Shown piece after piece: positions 44,143 to 52,507 of a DNA stretch of 64,000 nucleotides. A program made the translations under genes and the position numbers. A model generated the notes under the pieces. That model ran no database searches and was not told the DNA's origin. It was given only the letters and a program-made list of their open reading frames with translations. Source of the DNA: Erysipelotrichaceae bacterium (lineage in GTDB: Bacteria > Bacillota_I > Bacilli_A > Erysipelotrichales > Erysipelotrichaceae); assembly GCA_030526485.1 (NCBI GenBank), contig JAUNCS010000006.1:1-64000 (forward strand), written 5' to 3'. Every line of letters starts with the position of its first letter. Positions within the stretch are counted from its first letter, which is position 1.

Positions 44143-44162
44143 TTTTATTCCCCCATAGATAG

Positions 44163-44189
44163 AAAAGCCAGGAAGCCATGCCTCCTGGC
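44163..44189 (-). terminator. Hairpin between PTS and GH1 genes
   Basis: The minus strand reads GCCAGGA, a partly paired interior and TCCTGGC, then four T and a C. It is a weak terminator or mRNA stabiliser between genes of one operon. Confidence 0.6.
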
Positions 44190-44204
44190 GTAGATTATAT
44201 GTTT

Positions 44205-45584
44205 TTATTTTGTTTTCTTGATTAAGCTTTCATCAAAACCGAAGACAATAGTTAATACACAAGCAGCAACGATAGTTACAACAATTGCAATAATCATTGC
44301 GATGATAGTATCTTCAAAGATTGGTAAAGCGAATAATGAAGATGAACCATATTCGTAGTTATGAGCACCTAATAGAGCAGCTACAATACCACCAATAGCA
44401 CCACCGATAGAAACAGCCCACATAGGTTTCTTTAATGGAAGGTTAAAACCATAGATAGCAGGTTCAGTAACTGAAGCAAAGATACAGCCAATCGCAACTG
44501 ATAGAGCTTCTGACTTAACTTCCTTATCCTTAGCCTTGATAGCGATACCTAATGAAGCGCCACCTTCAGCCATGTTTGAAAGTAACATACCTGGACGGAA
44601 GATAGGGTCGAAACCATTTTCAGCTAATAACTGAACCATTGGAGCACCAAGAGTCATATGCATACCAGTCATTACCATGTAAGGGAATAAACCAGTGAAG
44701 ACAGCCATTGTGATAGGACCAGCAATTCTATATAACCACATGATAGCAGCAGTTACATAAACACCAGCAAGCTGACCAACAGGAGCTAAAGCCACGATAG
44801 TTACAGCATAAGTTACAACAAGAGTTAATGTACCAACAAAGATTGGCTTGAATACACCAGGAATAACCTTGTTTAAGAACTTTTCAACATAGTAAGCAAC
44901 GATAGCTAACAGTAATGCTGGAAGAAGTGAAGAACCATAGCCCTTTAGTGCAGCATTTACACCAAAGATACTAACAGGTTCACCAGCAGAAACGATACCA
45001 GTCCATTCTGGAGCGATTAAAGCGGCAGCCACCATCATTGAATACATTGGTGTAGCACCAAGTTTCTTAGCAGCACCATAAGCTACAGTAATAGGCATGA
45101 AGTAGAAAGGAGCGTTACCAACAATACTTAATAGCTTATAAGTAGTAGTAGCAGCGAAAGGTCCATAAATCTTAGAAATTAAAAGTAAGAAGACCTTAAT
45201 CATACCACCAGCAATTAAAGCTGGAATCATAGGTTGTACAGCAGCTGAGATATAACCGATTACTTTCTGGCCTAGAGACAGTTTGTTGTCAGCCTTGTCA
45301 TCATCAAGATTTTCGTCAACTGAACCACCATCGCTGTAGCCTAGTTTCATAACTTCATCGTAAACATTTAATAAATCCTTACCGATAATAACCTGAAGCT
45401 GACCACCCTGGTATACTACGCCAAGTACACCTTCTAATTCAGAAATCTGTTTCTGTTCAACTTTTTCAATATCCTTAACTGTCATTCTTAGACGAGTCAT
45501 GCAATGGAATACTGAAGTAATATTTTCTTTGCCACCAGCAAGTCTTGTAATATCAGTGGCTAATCTTTTAAAATCTTTTGCCAT
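44205..45584 (-). CDS. Beta-glucoside PTS permease, IIBC (no IIA)
   Basis: This 459-residue transporter has an N-terminal IIB domain with phosphocysteine C28 in HCMTRLRM, then an EIIC membrane domain with about ten helices (IGYISAAVQPMIPALIAGGMIKVF, MHMTLGAPMVQLLAENGF). The IIA domain usually fused to BglP-type proteins is absent, so a IIA-Glc-like protein must act in trans. It lies 2 bases after the antiterminator gene ends. Confidence 0.9.
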   Translation of the reverse strand: MAKDFKRLATDITRLAGGKENITSVFHCMTRLRMTVKDIEKVEQKQISELEGVLGVVYQGGQLQVIIGKDLLNVYDEVMKLGYSDGGSVDENLDDDKADNKLSLGQKVIGYISAAVQPMIPALIAGGMIKVFLLLISKIYGPFAATTTYKLLSIVGNAPFYFMPITVAYGAAKKLGATPMYSMMVAAALIAPEWTGIVSAGEPVSIFGVNAALKGYGSSLLPALLLAIVAYYVEKFLNKVIPGVFKPIFVGTLTLVVTYAVTIVALAPVGQLAGVYVTAAIMWLYRIAGPITMAVFTGLFPYMVMTGMHMTLGAPMVQLLAENGFDPIFRPGMLLSNMAEGGASLGIAIKAKDKEVKSEALSVAIGCIFASVTEPAIYGFNLPLKKPMWAVSIGGAIGGIVAALLGAHNYEYGSSSLFALPIFEDTIIAMIIAIVVTIVAACVLTIVFGFDESLIKKTK

Positions 45585-45585
45585 T

Positions 45586-46440
45586 TTATTCCCCTCTTTT
45601 TGTATTTAAAATTCTTGTAATATGTATCAATAAATAAAATCTTTCTGTTTCAGACATCTTGTAATCAAAAGACATCGCCATGTACTCAGTTATTTCATTC
45701 AAGCAATCAGTAATACCTTCATAGATTCCCTGATTAGGATTAAGCAATAATTGTCCAAAGTCTGACGCATCATCAGTCTGCTTATTGATTACTCTTTTTA
45801 AGAAAAACTGCAGATGAACTATCAGCCTTGAGAAATCGACTTCCTCATTATCTTTAATGCATCGAAGATTTCTCTTAACGATATTCAAGATATCCTGAAC
45901 TGAATTAGCAATAATTACCGCATCATTTGAACTGTGACCAACTTCACTATTTACAATATGGAAAGTAATAGCACTGGCCTCGCCTTCAGAAATCTCAATA
46001 GCGAAATCTCTAGAAAGCATTTCTACAGCCCTTTTGGAAATCTCATATTCTTTTGAATAGATAGTTTGAAACTCAGTATTCATTAACACCGCTCTGGTTT
46101 CCTTGTTTTTATACTGAACAATCGTGAAATTGATATGATCAGCTAAAGTCAGAACCAGATTTTCATTCAAATTCATGTTTAGGCTTTCTTCTGCCATTCC
46201 CTTGATTTTCTCTGCCTCTAGAAAACAGATTTCGGGAATTTCTGCTACCATCTTTTCAAAACGTCTGATAAACGCCTTGTTGCGAGGTTCATAAATATTA
46301 CGTATCTTAGAACTCTCAATCACCATTCCATAATGTTTACCATAGCCAATGCCGTTTCCGGTTACGACAATTTCTCTATCATCTTCATCACGAGAAATAA
46401 CGGTGTTGTTGTTTAGAACCTTGATAACGCGATAATTCAT
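45586..46440 (-). CDS. BglG/LicT-family transcriptional antiterminator
   Basis: This 284-residue RNA-binding antiterminator has an N-terminal CAT domain (NYRVIKVLNNNTVISRDEDDREIVVTGNGIGYGK) that grips the RAT hairpin, then two PTS regulation domains with conserved His residues (LADHINFTI, HIVNSEVGH, LIVHLQFFLKRV, LLIHITRIL). The start at 46440 has AAAGGAGG 6 bases before it; the upstream ATG at 46470 is rejected. It controls its own operon. Confidence 0.92.
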   Translation of the reverse strand: MNYRVIKVLNNNTVISRDEDDREIVVTGNGIGYGKHYGMVIESSKIRNIYEPRNKAFIRRFEKMVAEIPEICFLEAEKIKGMAEESLNMNLNENLVLTLADHINFTIVQYKNKETRAVLMNTEFQTIYSKEYEISKRAVEMLSRDFAIEISEGEASAITFHIVNSEVGHSSNDAVIIANSVQDILNIVKRNLRCIKDNEEVDFSRLIVHLQFFLKRVINKQTDDASDFGQLLLNPNQGIYEGITDCLNEITEYMAMSFDYKMSETERFYLLIHITRILNTKRGE

Positions 46441-46459
46441 TCTGAACCTCCTTTCTAAC

Positions 46460-46504
46460 AAAAAAGGCATAGCAAATACTAGAAAAAACTAGATTTGCTA
46501 TGCC
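46460..46504 (-). terminator. LicT-controlled leader terminator
   Basis: A long stem GGCATAGCAAATCTAG with its near-complement and an AT loop, followed by six T on the minus strand, lies just before the antiterminator gene. Its 5' arm overlaps the RAT sequence. Confidence 0.9.
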
Positions 46505-46518
46505 CATCATAATCAATC
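46492..46518 (-). promoter_or_regulatory. RAT (ribonucleic antiterminator) element
   Basis: A 27-base element starts GATTGATTA and ends GGCATAGCAAATC on the minus strand. It keeps the GATTG/CAAATC base pairs and the GGCA 3' motif of LicT targets. It overlaps the terminator 5' arm, so LicT binding lets transcription continue. Confidence 0.75.
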
Positions 46519-46534
46519 AGGTAACATGCAAAGA

Positions 46535-46549
46535 TGAATACGTTTACAT
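46535..46549 (-). promoter_or_regulatory. CcpA cre site
   Basis: ATGTAAACGTATTCA matches the cre pattern WTGNAANCGNWNNCW at every defined position. It begins at the -10 and covers the transcription start, a position for glucose repression of the beta-glucoside operon. Confidence 0.8.
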
Positions 46550-46576
46550 TCTAATAACTTGTTAAAATGTTGTCAA
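46548..46576 (-). promoter_or_regulatory. Promoter of beta-glucoside operon
   Basis: The minus strand reads TTGACA (46571-46576), a 17-base spacer and TAGAAT (46548-46553). The leader is about 100 nt with the RAT and terminator. Confidence 0.8.
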
Positions 46577-46637
46577 TAAAAATTCAGGCAACATTTTTTG
46601 AATAGTGTTGCTTTTAGAAAAATAATACAATATAAGA

Positions 46638-46643
46638 TATATT
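46638..46643 (+). promoter_or_regulatory. -10 element of phosphatase gene, leaderless geometry
   Basis: TATATT ends 6 nt before the ATG at 46650. An alternative TACAAT at 46626-46631 would give a 12-nt leader. Neither gives a ribosome site. Confidence 0.35.
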
Positions 46644-46649
46644 TAAAGT

Positions 46650-47222
46650 ATGAATATTTATTTAGCAAGACATGGGCAGACCCGCTACAACAAAAAGAAA
46701 CTGATGCAGGGTTTAACCGATGAACCATTAAATGAAACCGGCCGAAAACAAGCCAAAGATAAAAATGAAGTATTAAAAGGCATTAAGTTTGATGCCATTT
46801 ATACTTCACCATTAAAAAGAGCGATTGAAACAGCTTCAATTATCGCTGATACTGATGAAAGTAAAATCATAAAAGATGAAAGAATTATTGAAGTTGACTT
46901 TGGAAAATATGAATTAAGAAATTATTTTCTATTGGGACTTAGAATGACCCTTTACTGGGCCTTCCCGGAATTCTTTAAAAACCCTGAAAGTGTTGAAAGC
47001 ACAGACTCAATGATTAAGCGTGCAAGTTCTTTCTTAAAAGAATTAGAAAACAAAGATTATGACAATGTCCTAATAGTCTGCCATGGGGGTATTATCAGAG
47101 CCTTAAGAGGCTATCTTGAAGATAGTCCAAATGGTCTTAAATGGCGACCAAAACCCAAGAATTCGCAAATCTTTGTATATGAAGTAAATAAATCTCAACA
47201 CAAACTTGTGAAGATTATCTAA
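46650..47222 (+). CDS. Histidine phosphatase (phosphoglycerate mutase-like)
   Basis: This 190-residue histidine phosphatase family protein has the phosphorylated His in LARHGQTRYN (residues 5-14), the second block LKRAIETASII and the distal His in VCHGGIIRAL. These are the complete active-site blocks. Substrate unknown. Confidence 0.88.
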   Translation: MNIYLARHGQTRYNKKKLMQGLTDEPLNETGRKQAKDKNEVLKGIKFDAIYTSPLKRAIETASIIADTDESKIIKDERIIEVDFGKYELRNYFLLGLRMTLYWAFPEFFKNPESVESTDSMIKRASSFLKELENKDYDNVLIVCHGGIIRALRGYLEDSPNGLKWRPKPKNSQIFVYEVNKSQHKLVKII

Positions 47223-47240
47223 TTTATTAATTATTTCTTG

Positions 47241-47268
47241 TATACTAATTAAGTAATATTGAGGGAGA
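47241..47268 (+). promoter_or_regulatory. Promoter and ribosome site of hydrogenase gene
   Basis: A -10 TATACT (47241-47246) is followed by GAGGGAGA (47261-47268) before the ATG at 47278. This gene therefore uses a normal leader. Confidence 0.45.
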
Positions 47269-47277
47269 GATATAACA

Positions 47278-48816
47278 ATGCGAGGTTTAAAAACCAATAA
47301 GTCGGTAATCCGTCAAAAGATTTTCGAAGAAATTGCTGCCCTTGCCTATACTGGTGGCGGCGCAGCAGAAATGGAAGAAATTCCATTCAAAATCATTCCT
47401 GGTGAAGTAGCTACTTATCGTGATAGTGTCTTCGCTGAAAGAGCAGTAGTAGGTCAAAGACTGCGCGCTGCCATGGGTATGTCACTATTCTCAGGTGGTG
47501 AATCAAGAAGAATTTCTGAAGGCTTAGAAGATTCAATGATTTCTGACAAATACTATGAACCACCACTAATTGACATCATTAAATATGCATGTCACTCATG
47601 CCCAGAAAAAAGAGTCTTAATCACAAACGGCTGTCAGGGCTGTTTTGAACATCCATGTATTGACGTTTGCCCTAAAAAAGCCATCAAAATGGTAAATGGC
47701 AAATCAGTAATCGATGAAATCCTGTGTATCAAGTGTGGCAAGTGTGCGGAAGTATGCCCATACAACGCTATCATCGTTCAGGAAAGACCTTGTCAGAAGG
47801 CTTGTGGTATTAAGGCTATTTCCAGTGATGAATTTGGCAGAGCCAATATTGATCATTCAAAGTGTGTAAGTTGTGGTCAGTGTCTGGTATCTTGTCCATT
47901 TGGTGCTATCGTTGATAAATCACAGATCTATCAGACAGTAAAAGCTACAATGTCCGATACTCCAGTATATGCAATTGTCGCTCCAGCAATCGCTGGCCAG
48001 TTCCCACAGATGGGCTTTAAAAAGATGAGATCATCATTCAAGGCTCTAGGCTTTACTGACGTTGTCGAAGTAGCAGTAGGTGCTGACTTATGTACTATCC
48101 AGGAAGCTCAGGACTTCATTGATGAAGTACCTGCCAAGATTCCATATATGGCAACTTCTTGTTGTCCAGCATGGGCAAAAATGATCAGAAACGAATTCCC
48201 TGATCAGTCAGAAAAGATTTCAATGTCTCTAACACCAATGGTACTTACTGCCCGTCTAATCAAAAAGGAACACCCTGAAGCTAAAATCTGTTTCATCGGA
48301 CCATGTGCCGCTAAGAAACTGGAAGCTTCAAGAAAAGACGTTAAATCATACGTTGACTTCGTTCTGACATTCGAAGAACTTGGTGGCATGTTTAAGGCTA
48401 AAAATGTTAACTTTGAAGAAATGGCAGAAGAAGAATTACCATATCACACTTCAGCTGATGGCAGAGGCTTCGCTCAATCTGGCGGTGTAGCTCAGGCTGT
48501 AGTAAATCTATTAGGTCAGACTCATCCAGAACTAGAAGTTAAAGTCAATGCTGCTCAGGGCTTGGCTGATTGTAAGAAGATGATGATGCTGGCAAAAGTT
48601 GGCAAATACAACGGTTACCTGTTAGAAGGTATGGCTTGTCCAGGTGGCTGTATTGCTGGTGCTGGTACAATCCTACCAATCAACAGTGCCAAGAAAACAT
48701 TAGCTCAATCAATGACCGAATCTAAATTCAATAGTCCACTAGATGCTTCTTATTCAAATGAACTTGAAGAAATCGAAGAACTATTCTCAGATAGAGATTC
48801 ATTCAATAAAGACTAA
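47278..48816 (+). CDS. Monomeric [FeFe] hydrogenase, group B type
   Basis: This 512-residue enzyme has an Fe-S N-terminal half: C105 and C108, C119 and C122, C127 and C131, then CIKCGKCAEVCP and CVSCGQCLVSCP ferredoxin clusters. The H-cluster motifs are L1 TSCCPAW (293-299), L2 PCAAKK (342-347) and L3 EGMACPGGC (450-458). TSCCPAW with MACPGGC fits the group B monomeric type, whose physiological partner is not settled. It may produce or consume H2 with ferredoxin. No hydrogenase maturation genes (HydEFG) lie in the window. Confidence 0.9.
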   Translation: MRGLKTNKSVIRQKIFEEIAALAYTGGGAAEMEEIPFKIIPGEVATYRDSVFAERAVVGQRLRAAMGMSLFSGGESRRISEGLEDSMISDKYYEPPLIDIIKYACHSCPEKRVLITNGCQGCFEHPCIDVCPKKAIKMVNGKSVIDEILCIKCGKCAEVCPYNAIIVQERPCQKACGIKAISSDEFGRANIDHSKCVSCGQCLVSCPFGAIVDKSQIYQTVKATMSDTPVYAIVAPAIAGQFPQMGFKKMRSSFKALGFTDVVEVAVGADLCTIQEAQDFIDEVPAKIPYMATSCCPAWAKMIRNEFPDQSEKISMSLTPMVLTARLIKKEHPEAKICFIGPCAAKKLEASRKDVKSYVDFVLTFEELGGMFKAKNVNFEEMAEEELPYHTSADGRGFAQSGGVAQAVVNLLGQTHPELEVKVNAAQGLADCKKMMMLAKVGKYNGYLLEGMACPGGCIAGAGTILPINSAKKTLAQSMTESKFNSPLDASYSNELEEIEELFSDRDSFNKD

Positions 48817-48841
48817 GGTCTTTCAAAGTCCTTTTCTTTTG
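48815..48841 (+). terminator. Weak terminator after hydrogenase
   Basis: Imperfect stem AAGGTCTT / AAGTCCTT with one T-T mismatch, followed by TTCTTTT. It abuts the next gene's -10. Confidence 0.45.
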
Positions 48842-48848
48842 GTAGAAT
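48840..48848 (+). promoter_or_regulatory. Extended -10 of ABC-F gene, leaderless geometry
   Basis: TGG then TAGAAT (48843-48848) forms an extended -10 ending 6 nt before the ATG at 48855. No Shine-Dalgarno. Confidence 0.5.
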
Positions 48849-48854
48849 GTAAAT

Positions 48855-50405
48855 ATGTCAATTTTAATCGTAGAAAATTTAAGCCACAGCTTTGGTGGCA
48901 GAGTAATCTTTGAAGATGTAAACTTCCGCCTTAATAAAGGCGAACACGTTGGCCTGGTTGGAGCCAATGGTGAAGGTAAATCAACTTTCATGAATATCCT
49001 GACCAGAAAACTGGAAGCCGAAGAAGGCAAAGTTATCTGGTCTAAAAGAGTAAAAGTAGGCTATCTTGATCAGCATGCTGTCTTAGAAAAAGGCAAGACT
49101 ATCAAAGATATCTTAAATGATGCCTATATTGACCTGTTTGATATTGAAAAGTCTATCAATGACGACTATATGCGCATGGGCGATATGAGCGAAGAAGAAA
49201 TGAATGAAGTCCTAGAAGACATCGGTACCAGACAAGAATATCTTGAACAGCATGACTTCTATATGATTGATTCCAAGATTGATGAAGTAGCAAGAGCTAT
49301 GGGTTTATTTGACTATGGACTTGAAAAAGATGTAACCGAACTATCTGGTGGTCAAAGAAGCAGAGTCTTGCTTACAAAGTTATTATTGGAAAAACCCGAT
49401 ATCTTACTATTGGATGAACCTACCAACTATCTGGATAAGGAACATATCGACTGGCTAAAGAGATATCTGCAGGAATATGAAAACGCCTTTATTATGGTCA
49501 GTCACGACATTCCTTTCTTAAATGATACAGTCAATGTCATCTACCATGTTGAAGCGCCAAGTCTTACAAGATATGCCGGCAATTATGATGACTTCACCAA
49601 GGTCTATGAACAGCAAAAGAGCCAGCTGGAAGCAGCTTACAACAGGCAACAGGCTGAAATTAAAAAGATGGAAGACTTCATCGCCCGCAATAAGGCCAGA
49701 GTAGCTACCCGTGGTATGGCTAATTCCAGAATGAAACAGCTGGAAAAGATTGAAAAGATTGAATTAAAGGCTGAAAAACCAAAACCGGAATTCAGCTTTA
49801 AATATGGCAAAACACCAAGCAGATTCATTTTTGTAACTAAGGACTTAGAAATCGGCTATGATTCAGCTCTATCTAAGCCAATGAATCTGGTTTTGGAAAA
49901 AGGCAAGAAGATTGCGATTGTTGGTGCCAATGGTTTAGGTAAATCAACACTCTTAAAGAGTTTATTGGATATCATTCCAGCAATTAAAGGTAATACCGAA
50001 ACTGGTGAAAACCTGCAGATTACCTATTTCAAGCAGGAAGAAGAACCAAGCAAGAAATCATGTATCGATGAACTATGGGATGAATATCCATCATGGACGC
50101 AGTTTGAAGTAAGATCAGCTTTGGCTAAGTGTGGTCTTACTACTGAACAGATTGAATCAAGAGTCTTTGTCTTAAGTGGTGGCGAACAGGCCAAGCTTAG
50201 ACTTTGTAAGTTAATGAACTCACCTAGTAATTTACTGGTACTGGATGAACCTACTAACCATTTAGACCCAGAGGCTAAGGATGAACTTAAAAAAGCCCTG
50301 ATGGAATATCCAGGTACCATACTGCTTGTATGTCATGAACCGGAATTCTACGCAGGACTTGTTGATGAAATCTGGGATATGAAAGAATATTCACTTATGT
50401 ATTAG
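48855..50405 (+). CDS. ABC-F ATPase (second copy)
   Basis: This 516-residue ABC-F protein has two domains. Domain 1: GANGEGKST, ELSGGQRSRVLLTKLL, DEPTNYLD. Domain 2: GANGLGKST, LSGGEQAKLRLCKLM, DEPTNHLD. The inter-domain helical linker RQQAEIKKMEDFIARNKARVATRGMANSR lies near residue 260. It is distinct from the 27.7 kb ABC-F, probably another translation factor of the YkpA/YbiT type. Confidence 0.9.
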   Translation: MSILIVENLSHSFGGRVIFEDVNFRLNKGEHVGLVGANGEGKSTFMNILTRKLEAEEGKVIWSKRVKVGYLDQHAVLEKGKTIKDILNDAYIDLFDIEKSINDDYMRMGDMSEEEMNEVLEDIGTRQEYLEQHDFYMIDSKIDEVARAMGLFDYGLEKDVTELSGGQRSRVLLTKLLLEKPDILLLDEPTNYLDKEHIDWLKRYLQEYENAFIMVSHDIPFLNDTVNVIYHVEAPSLTRYAGNYDDFTKVYEQQKSQLEAAYNRQQAEIKKMEDFIARNKARVATRGMANSRMKQLEKIEKIELKAEKPKPEFSFKYGKTPSRFIFVTKDLEIGYDSALSKPMNLVLEKGKKIAIVGANGLGKSTLLKSLLDIIPAIKGNTETGENLQITYFKQEEEPSKKSCIDELWDEYPSWTQFEVRSALAKCGLTTEQIESRVFVLSGGEQAKLRLCKLMNSPSNLLVLDEPTNHLDPEAKDELKKALMEYPGTILLVCHEPEFYAGLVDEIWDMKEYSLMY

Positions 50406-50430
50406 AGATGGCAACATCTCTTTTATTTTT
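50402..50430. terminator. Bidirectional terminator
   Basis: A 7-bp stem AGAGATG / CATCTCT with GCAA loop and T-rich tail, between convergent ABC-F and antiporter genes. Confidence 0.85.
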
Positions 50431-51598
50431 GAAGCAACTTCTTATAAGAACTATCAATCATAAAAGCCCCCAAAGGTGCACTAAAGACAATGGCTAAGAC
50501 AGCAATACTTAAAATGATATCACCACAGTTTAATCCTAAAGCCAAAGGAACACCACCAATAGCTGCCTGAACTGTTGCCTTAGGCGTATAAGCCATCATG
50601 GTAAACAATCTTTCCTTTTTATTTAAGTCTGTTTTTAAAAGACATAAAGAAACACCAAACATTCTAAAAATTAGAGCTAAAAGTATTAAAACAAGCGCTA
50701 TTAAACCCAAACCTTTTAGATAGCTGATATTTACACTGGCGCCTACCAGAACAAATAAGAAGACTTCTGCCCCTACCCACAGCTTGCCATATTTAAGCGA
50801 CAATCTTTTAGCCACAATATTTCTGGTCATTTGTAAGCCAACCCCAATAAACATCACTGCAATTAAAGCTGAAAAATTAATCGGCGTAGCAAGCATTTCT
50901 TCAATGCTGACAAGGATAAAAGAATAGCTTAGTATAAACAATACTTTAGCAGTATCACGCAAATGATACTTCTTAAACAGGATACCCATAGCCTCACCTG
51001 ATAAGATACCAATCAGAATACCTAAAATAATAGAAACCGGAATATTGATAAAACTTAGAATTGATACTTCACCACCCTGCAAGAGTGATAAGAAAGTAGT
51101 AAATAAGACAATGACATAGACATCATCCACACTGGCTCCCGCCAATATCATCTGCGGTATACCCTGCTTTGTACCATAACCCTCTTCAGTAAGTTTTACC
51201 ATTCTTGGGACAACAACCGCTGGTGAAACGGCCGCTAAGACTGAGCCAAGTAATGCCGCCTCCAGATAATTAATGCCAAAGAATAATGGCGCCAATATCG
51301 TTACAGCAATTATTTCTAAAGTAGCTGGAACAAAACACATTAGAAAAGCAGGTCTGCCCATTTTCTTTAAACCATTAAGATCCAAACCTAGACCAGCCCT
51401 TGTCAGGATGATGATTAAGGCAATCTTTCTAAGATCTGCCGAAATTAAAAGAATCTTTTCATCCAACAAATTAAAAACATAAGGTCCCAACAGTATACCT
51501 GTTATCAGCATGCCCAAAAGTGCTGGAAGCCTTAATTTTTTTGAAATGGTTCCAAGCAAGGAACCACATAATAATATCAGCGCAATACTAAGTAACAT
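50423..51598 (-). CDS. CPA-type cation:proton antiporter
   Basis: This 391-residue membrane protein has about 12 helices. Blocks include LPALLGMLITGILLGPYVFNLL, LTRAGLGLDLNGL, LAGASVDDVYVIVLFTTF (with the SVDD ion-site region) and PKATVQAAIGGVPLALGL. The start at 51598 follows GGAG and the EamA stop codon; the longer frame to 51622 is rejected because it overlaps EamA. No TrkA domain is attached. Confidence 0.82.
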   Translation of the reverse strand: MLLSIALILLCGSLLGTISKKLRLPALLGMLITGILLGPYVFNLLDEKILLISADLRKIALIIILTRAGLGLDLNGLKKMGRPAFLMCFVPATLEIIAVTILAPLFFGINYLEAALLGSVLAAVSPAVVVPRMVKLTEEGYGTKQGIPQMILAGASVDDVYVIVLFTTFLSLLQGGEVSILSFINIPVSIILGILIGILSGEAMGILFKKYHLRDTAKVLFILSYSFILVSIEEMLATPINFSALIAVMFIGVGLQMTRNIVAKRLSLKYGKLWVGAEVFLFVLVGASVNISYLKGLGLIALVLILLALIFRMFGVSLCLLKTDLNKKERLFTMMAYTPKATVQAAIGGVPLALGLNCGDIILSIAVLAIVFSAPLGAFMIDSSYKKLLQK

Positions 51599-51599
51599 A

Positions 51600-52460
51600 T
51601 TATTTCTCCGAAATAGCGACACCTAAAATAATTAATATACAGCCAATAACCGACATTAACGTAATCGGTTCATGTAAGAAAATATAAGCAGCAATCAAAG
51701 TCACAAAGGGTGAAACATAGACATAAATATTGGCCGCCACTATACCAATCTTTACATTGGCAATATTCCATAAGATATAGCAGACGCCACTGGCCAGGCC
51801 ACCTAAAAAGATAAATAGCAATAAATTCTTTAATTCAAAAATTAAAGAGATATTCCAGGGCGACTTATCTAAGAAGGCAATTGGGAAAAGAGTTAAACAG
51901 CCATAGAATAAGACTTTTCTGGTAATCAGTATCTCATCATATTTTGAACTGTAATACTTTAAAAGAATCGAATAAAGTGCCCAACACATAGCTGCACCCA
52001 GAGCCAAAAAATCACCTACAGGACTAAGCTTTAAGACAACTTTGCCATTAAAGATAACCATTATTACACCAATTAGTGCCACAAAGGAGCCACTGATAAA
52101 CTGCTTCTTAATCTTTTCATTCTTATGAATTAAGACATTTAAAAGAATAGTTAATAATGGAGCGAATGTAATCAAGATACTGACATTGGCAGCATACGTA
52201 TAGTTAAGGGCATATGACTCACAAAGATAATAAATCGTTACCCCTACTAAGCCAAAGGGAATCATACCCAAAGTATCTTTTAAATCCATTTTTAAAGATT
52301 TATGATTGTATAACAGAACAAATAGATATCCTACTAAAAAACGATAAAACACCAGTTTAGATGGTGAAAAACTCTCTAATAGTATGGAAGTTCCTACAAA
52401 GGCTGAACCCCAGACAATAATGCAGAATAAAGCTGATAAATGTGCTTTTCTATTACTCAT
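51600..52460 (-). CDS. EamA/DMT family transporter
   Basis: This 286-residue protein has ten hydrophobic segments in two EamA repeats: WGSAFVGTSILLESFSPSKLVFYRF in the first and YSILLKYYSSKY then ASGVCYILWNIANVKIGIVAAN in the second. It probably exports a metabolite. It is first of a two-gene unit with the antiporter. Confidence 0.85.
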   Translation of the reverse strand: MSNRKAHLSALFCIIVWGSAFVGTSILLESFSPSKLVFYRFLVGYLFVLLYNHKSLKMDLKDTLGMIPFGLVGVTIYYLCESYALNYTYAANVSILITFAPLLTILLNVLIHKNEKIKKQFISGSFVALIGVIMVIFNGKVVLKLSPVGDFLALGAAMCWALYSILLKYYSSKYDEILITRKVLFYGCLTLFPIAFLDKSPWNISLIFELKNLLLFIFLGGLASGVCYILWNIANVKIGIVAANIYVYVSPFVTLIAAYIFLHEPITLMSVIGCILIILGVAISEK

Positions 52461-52467
52461 GTAAGAT

Positions 52468-52476
52468 ATTATACCA
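52468..52476 (-). promoter_or_regulatory. Extended -10 of EamA gene, leaderless geometry
   Basis: The minus strand has TGG directly before TATAAT (52468-52473), ending 7 nt before the ATG at 52460. No Shine-Dalgarno. Confidence 0.55.
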
Positions 52477-52481
52477 ATAAG

Positions 52482-52507
52482 AAAAAATCCCTAAGAAACT
52501 TAGAGAT
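52482..52507 (-). terminator. Terminator of the sulfur/tetrapyrrole operon
   Basis: A 9-bp stem ATCTCTAAG / CTTAGGGAT (one G-U) with TTT loop, followed by six T, overlapping the ATPase stop codon on the minus strand. Confidence 0.82.
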
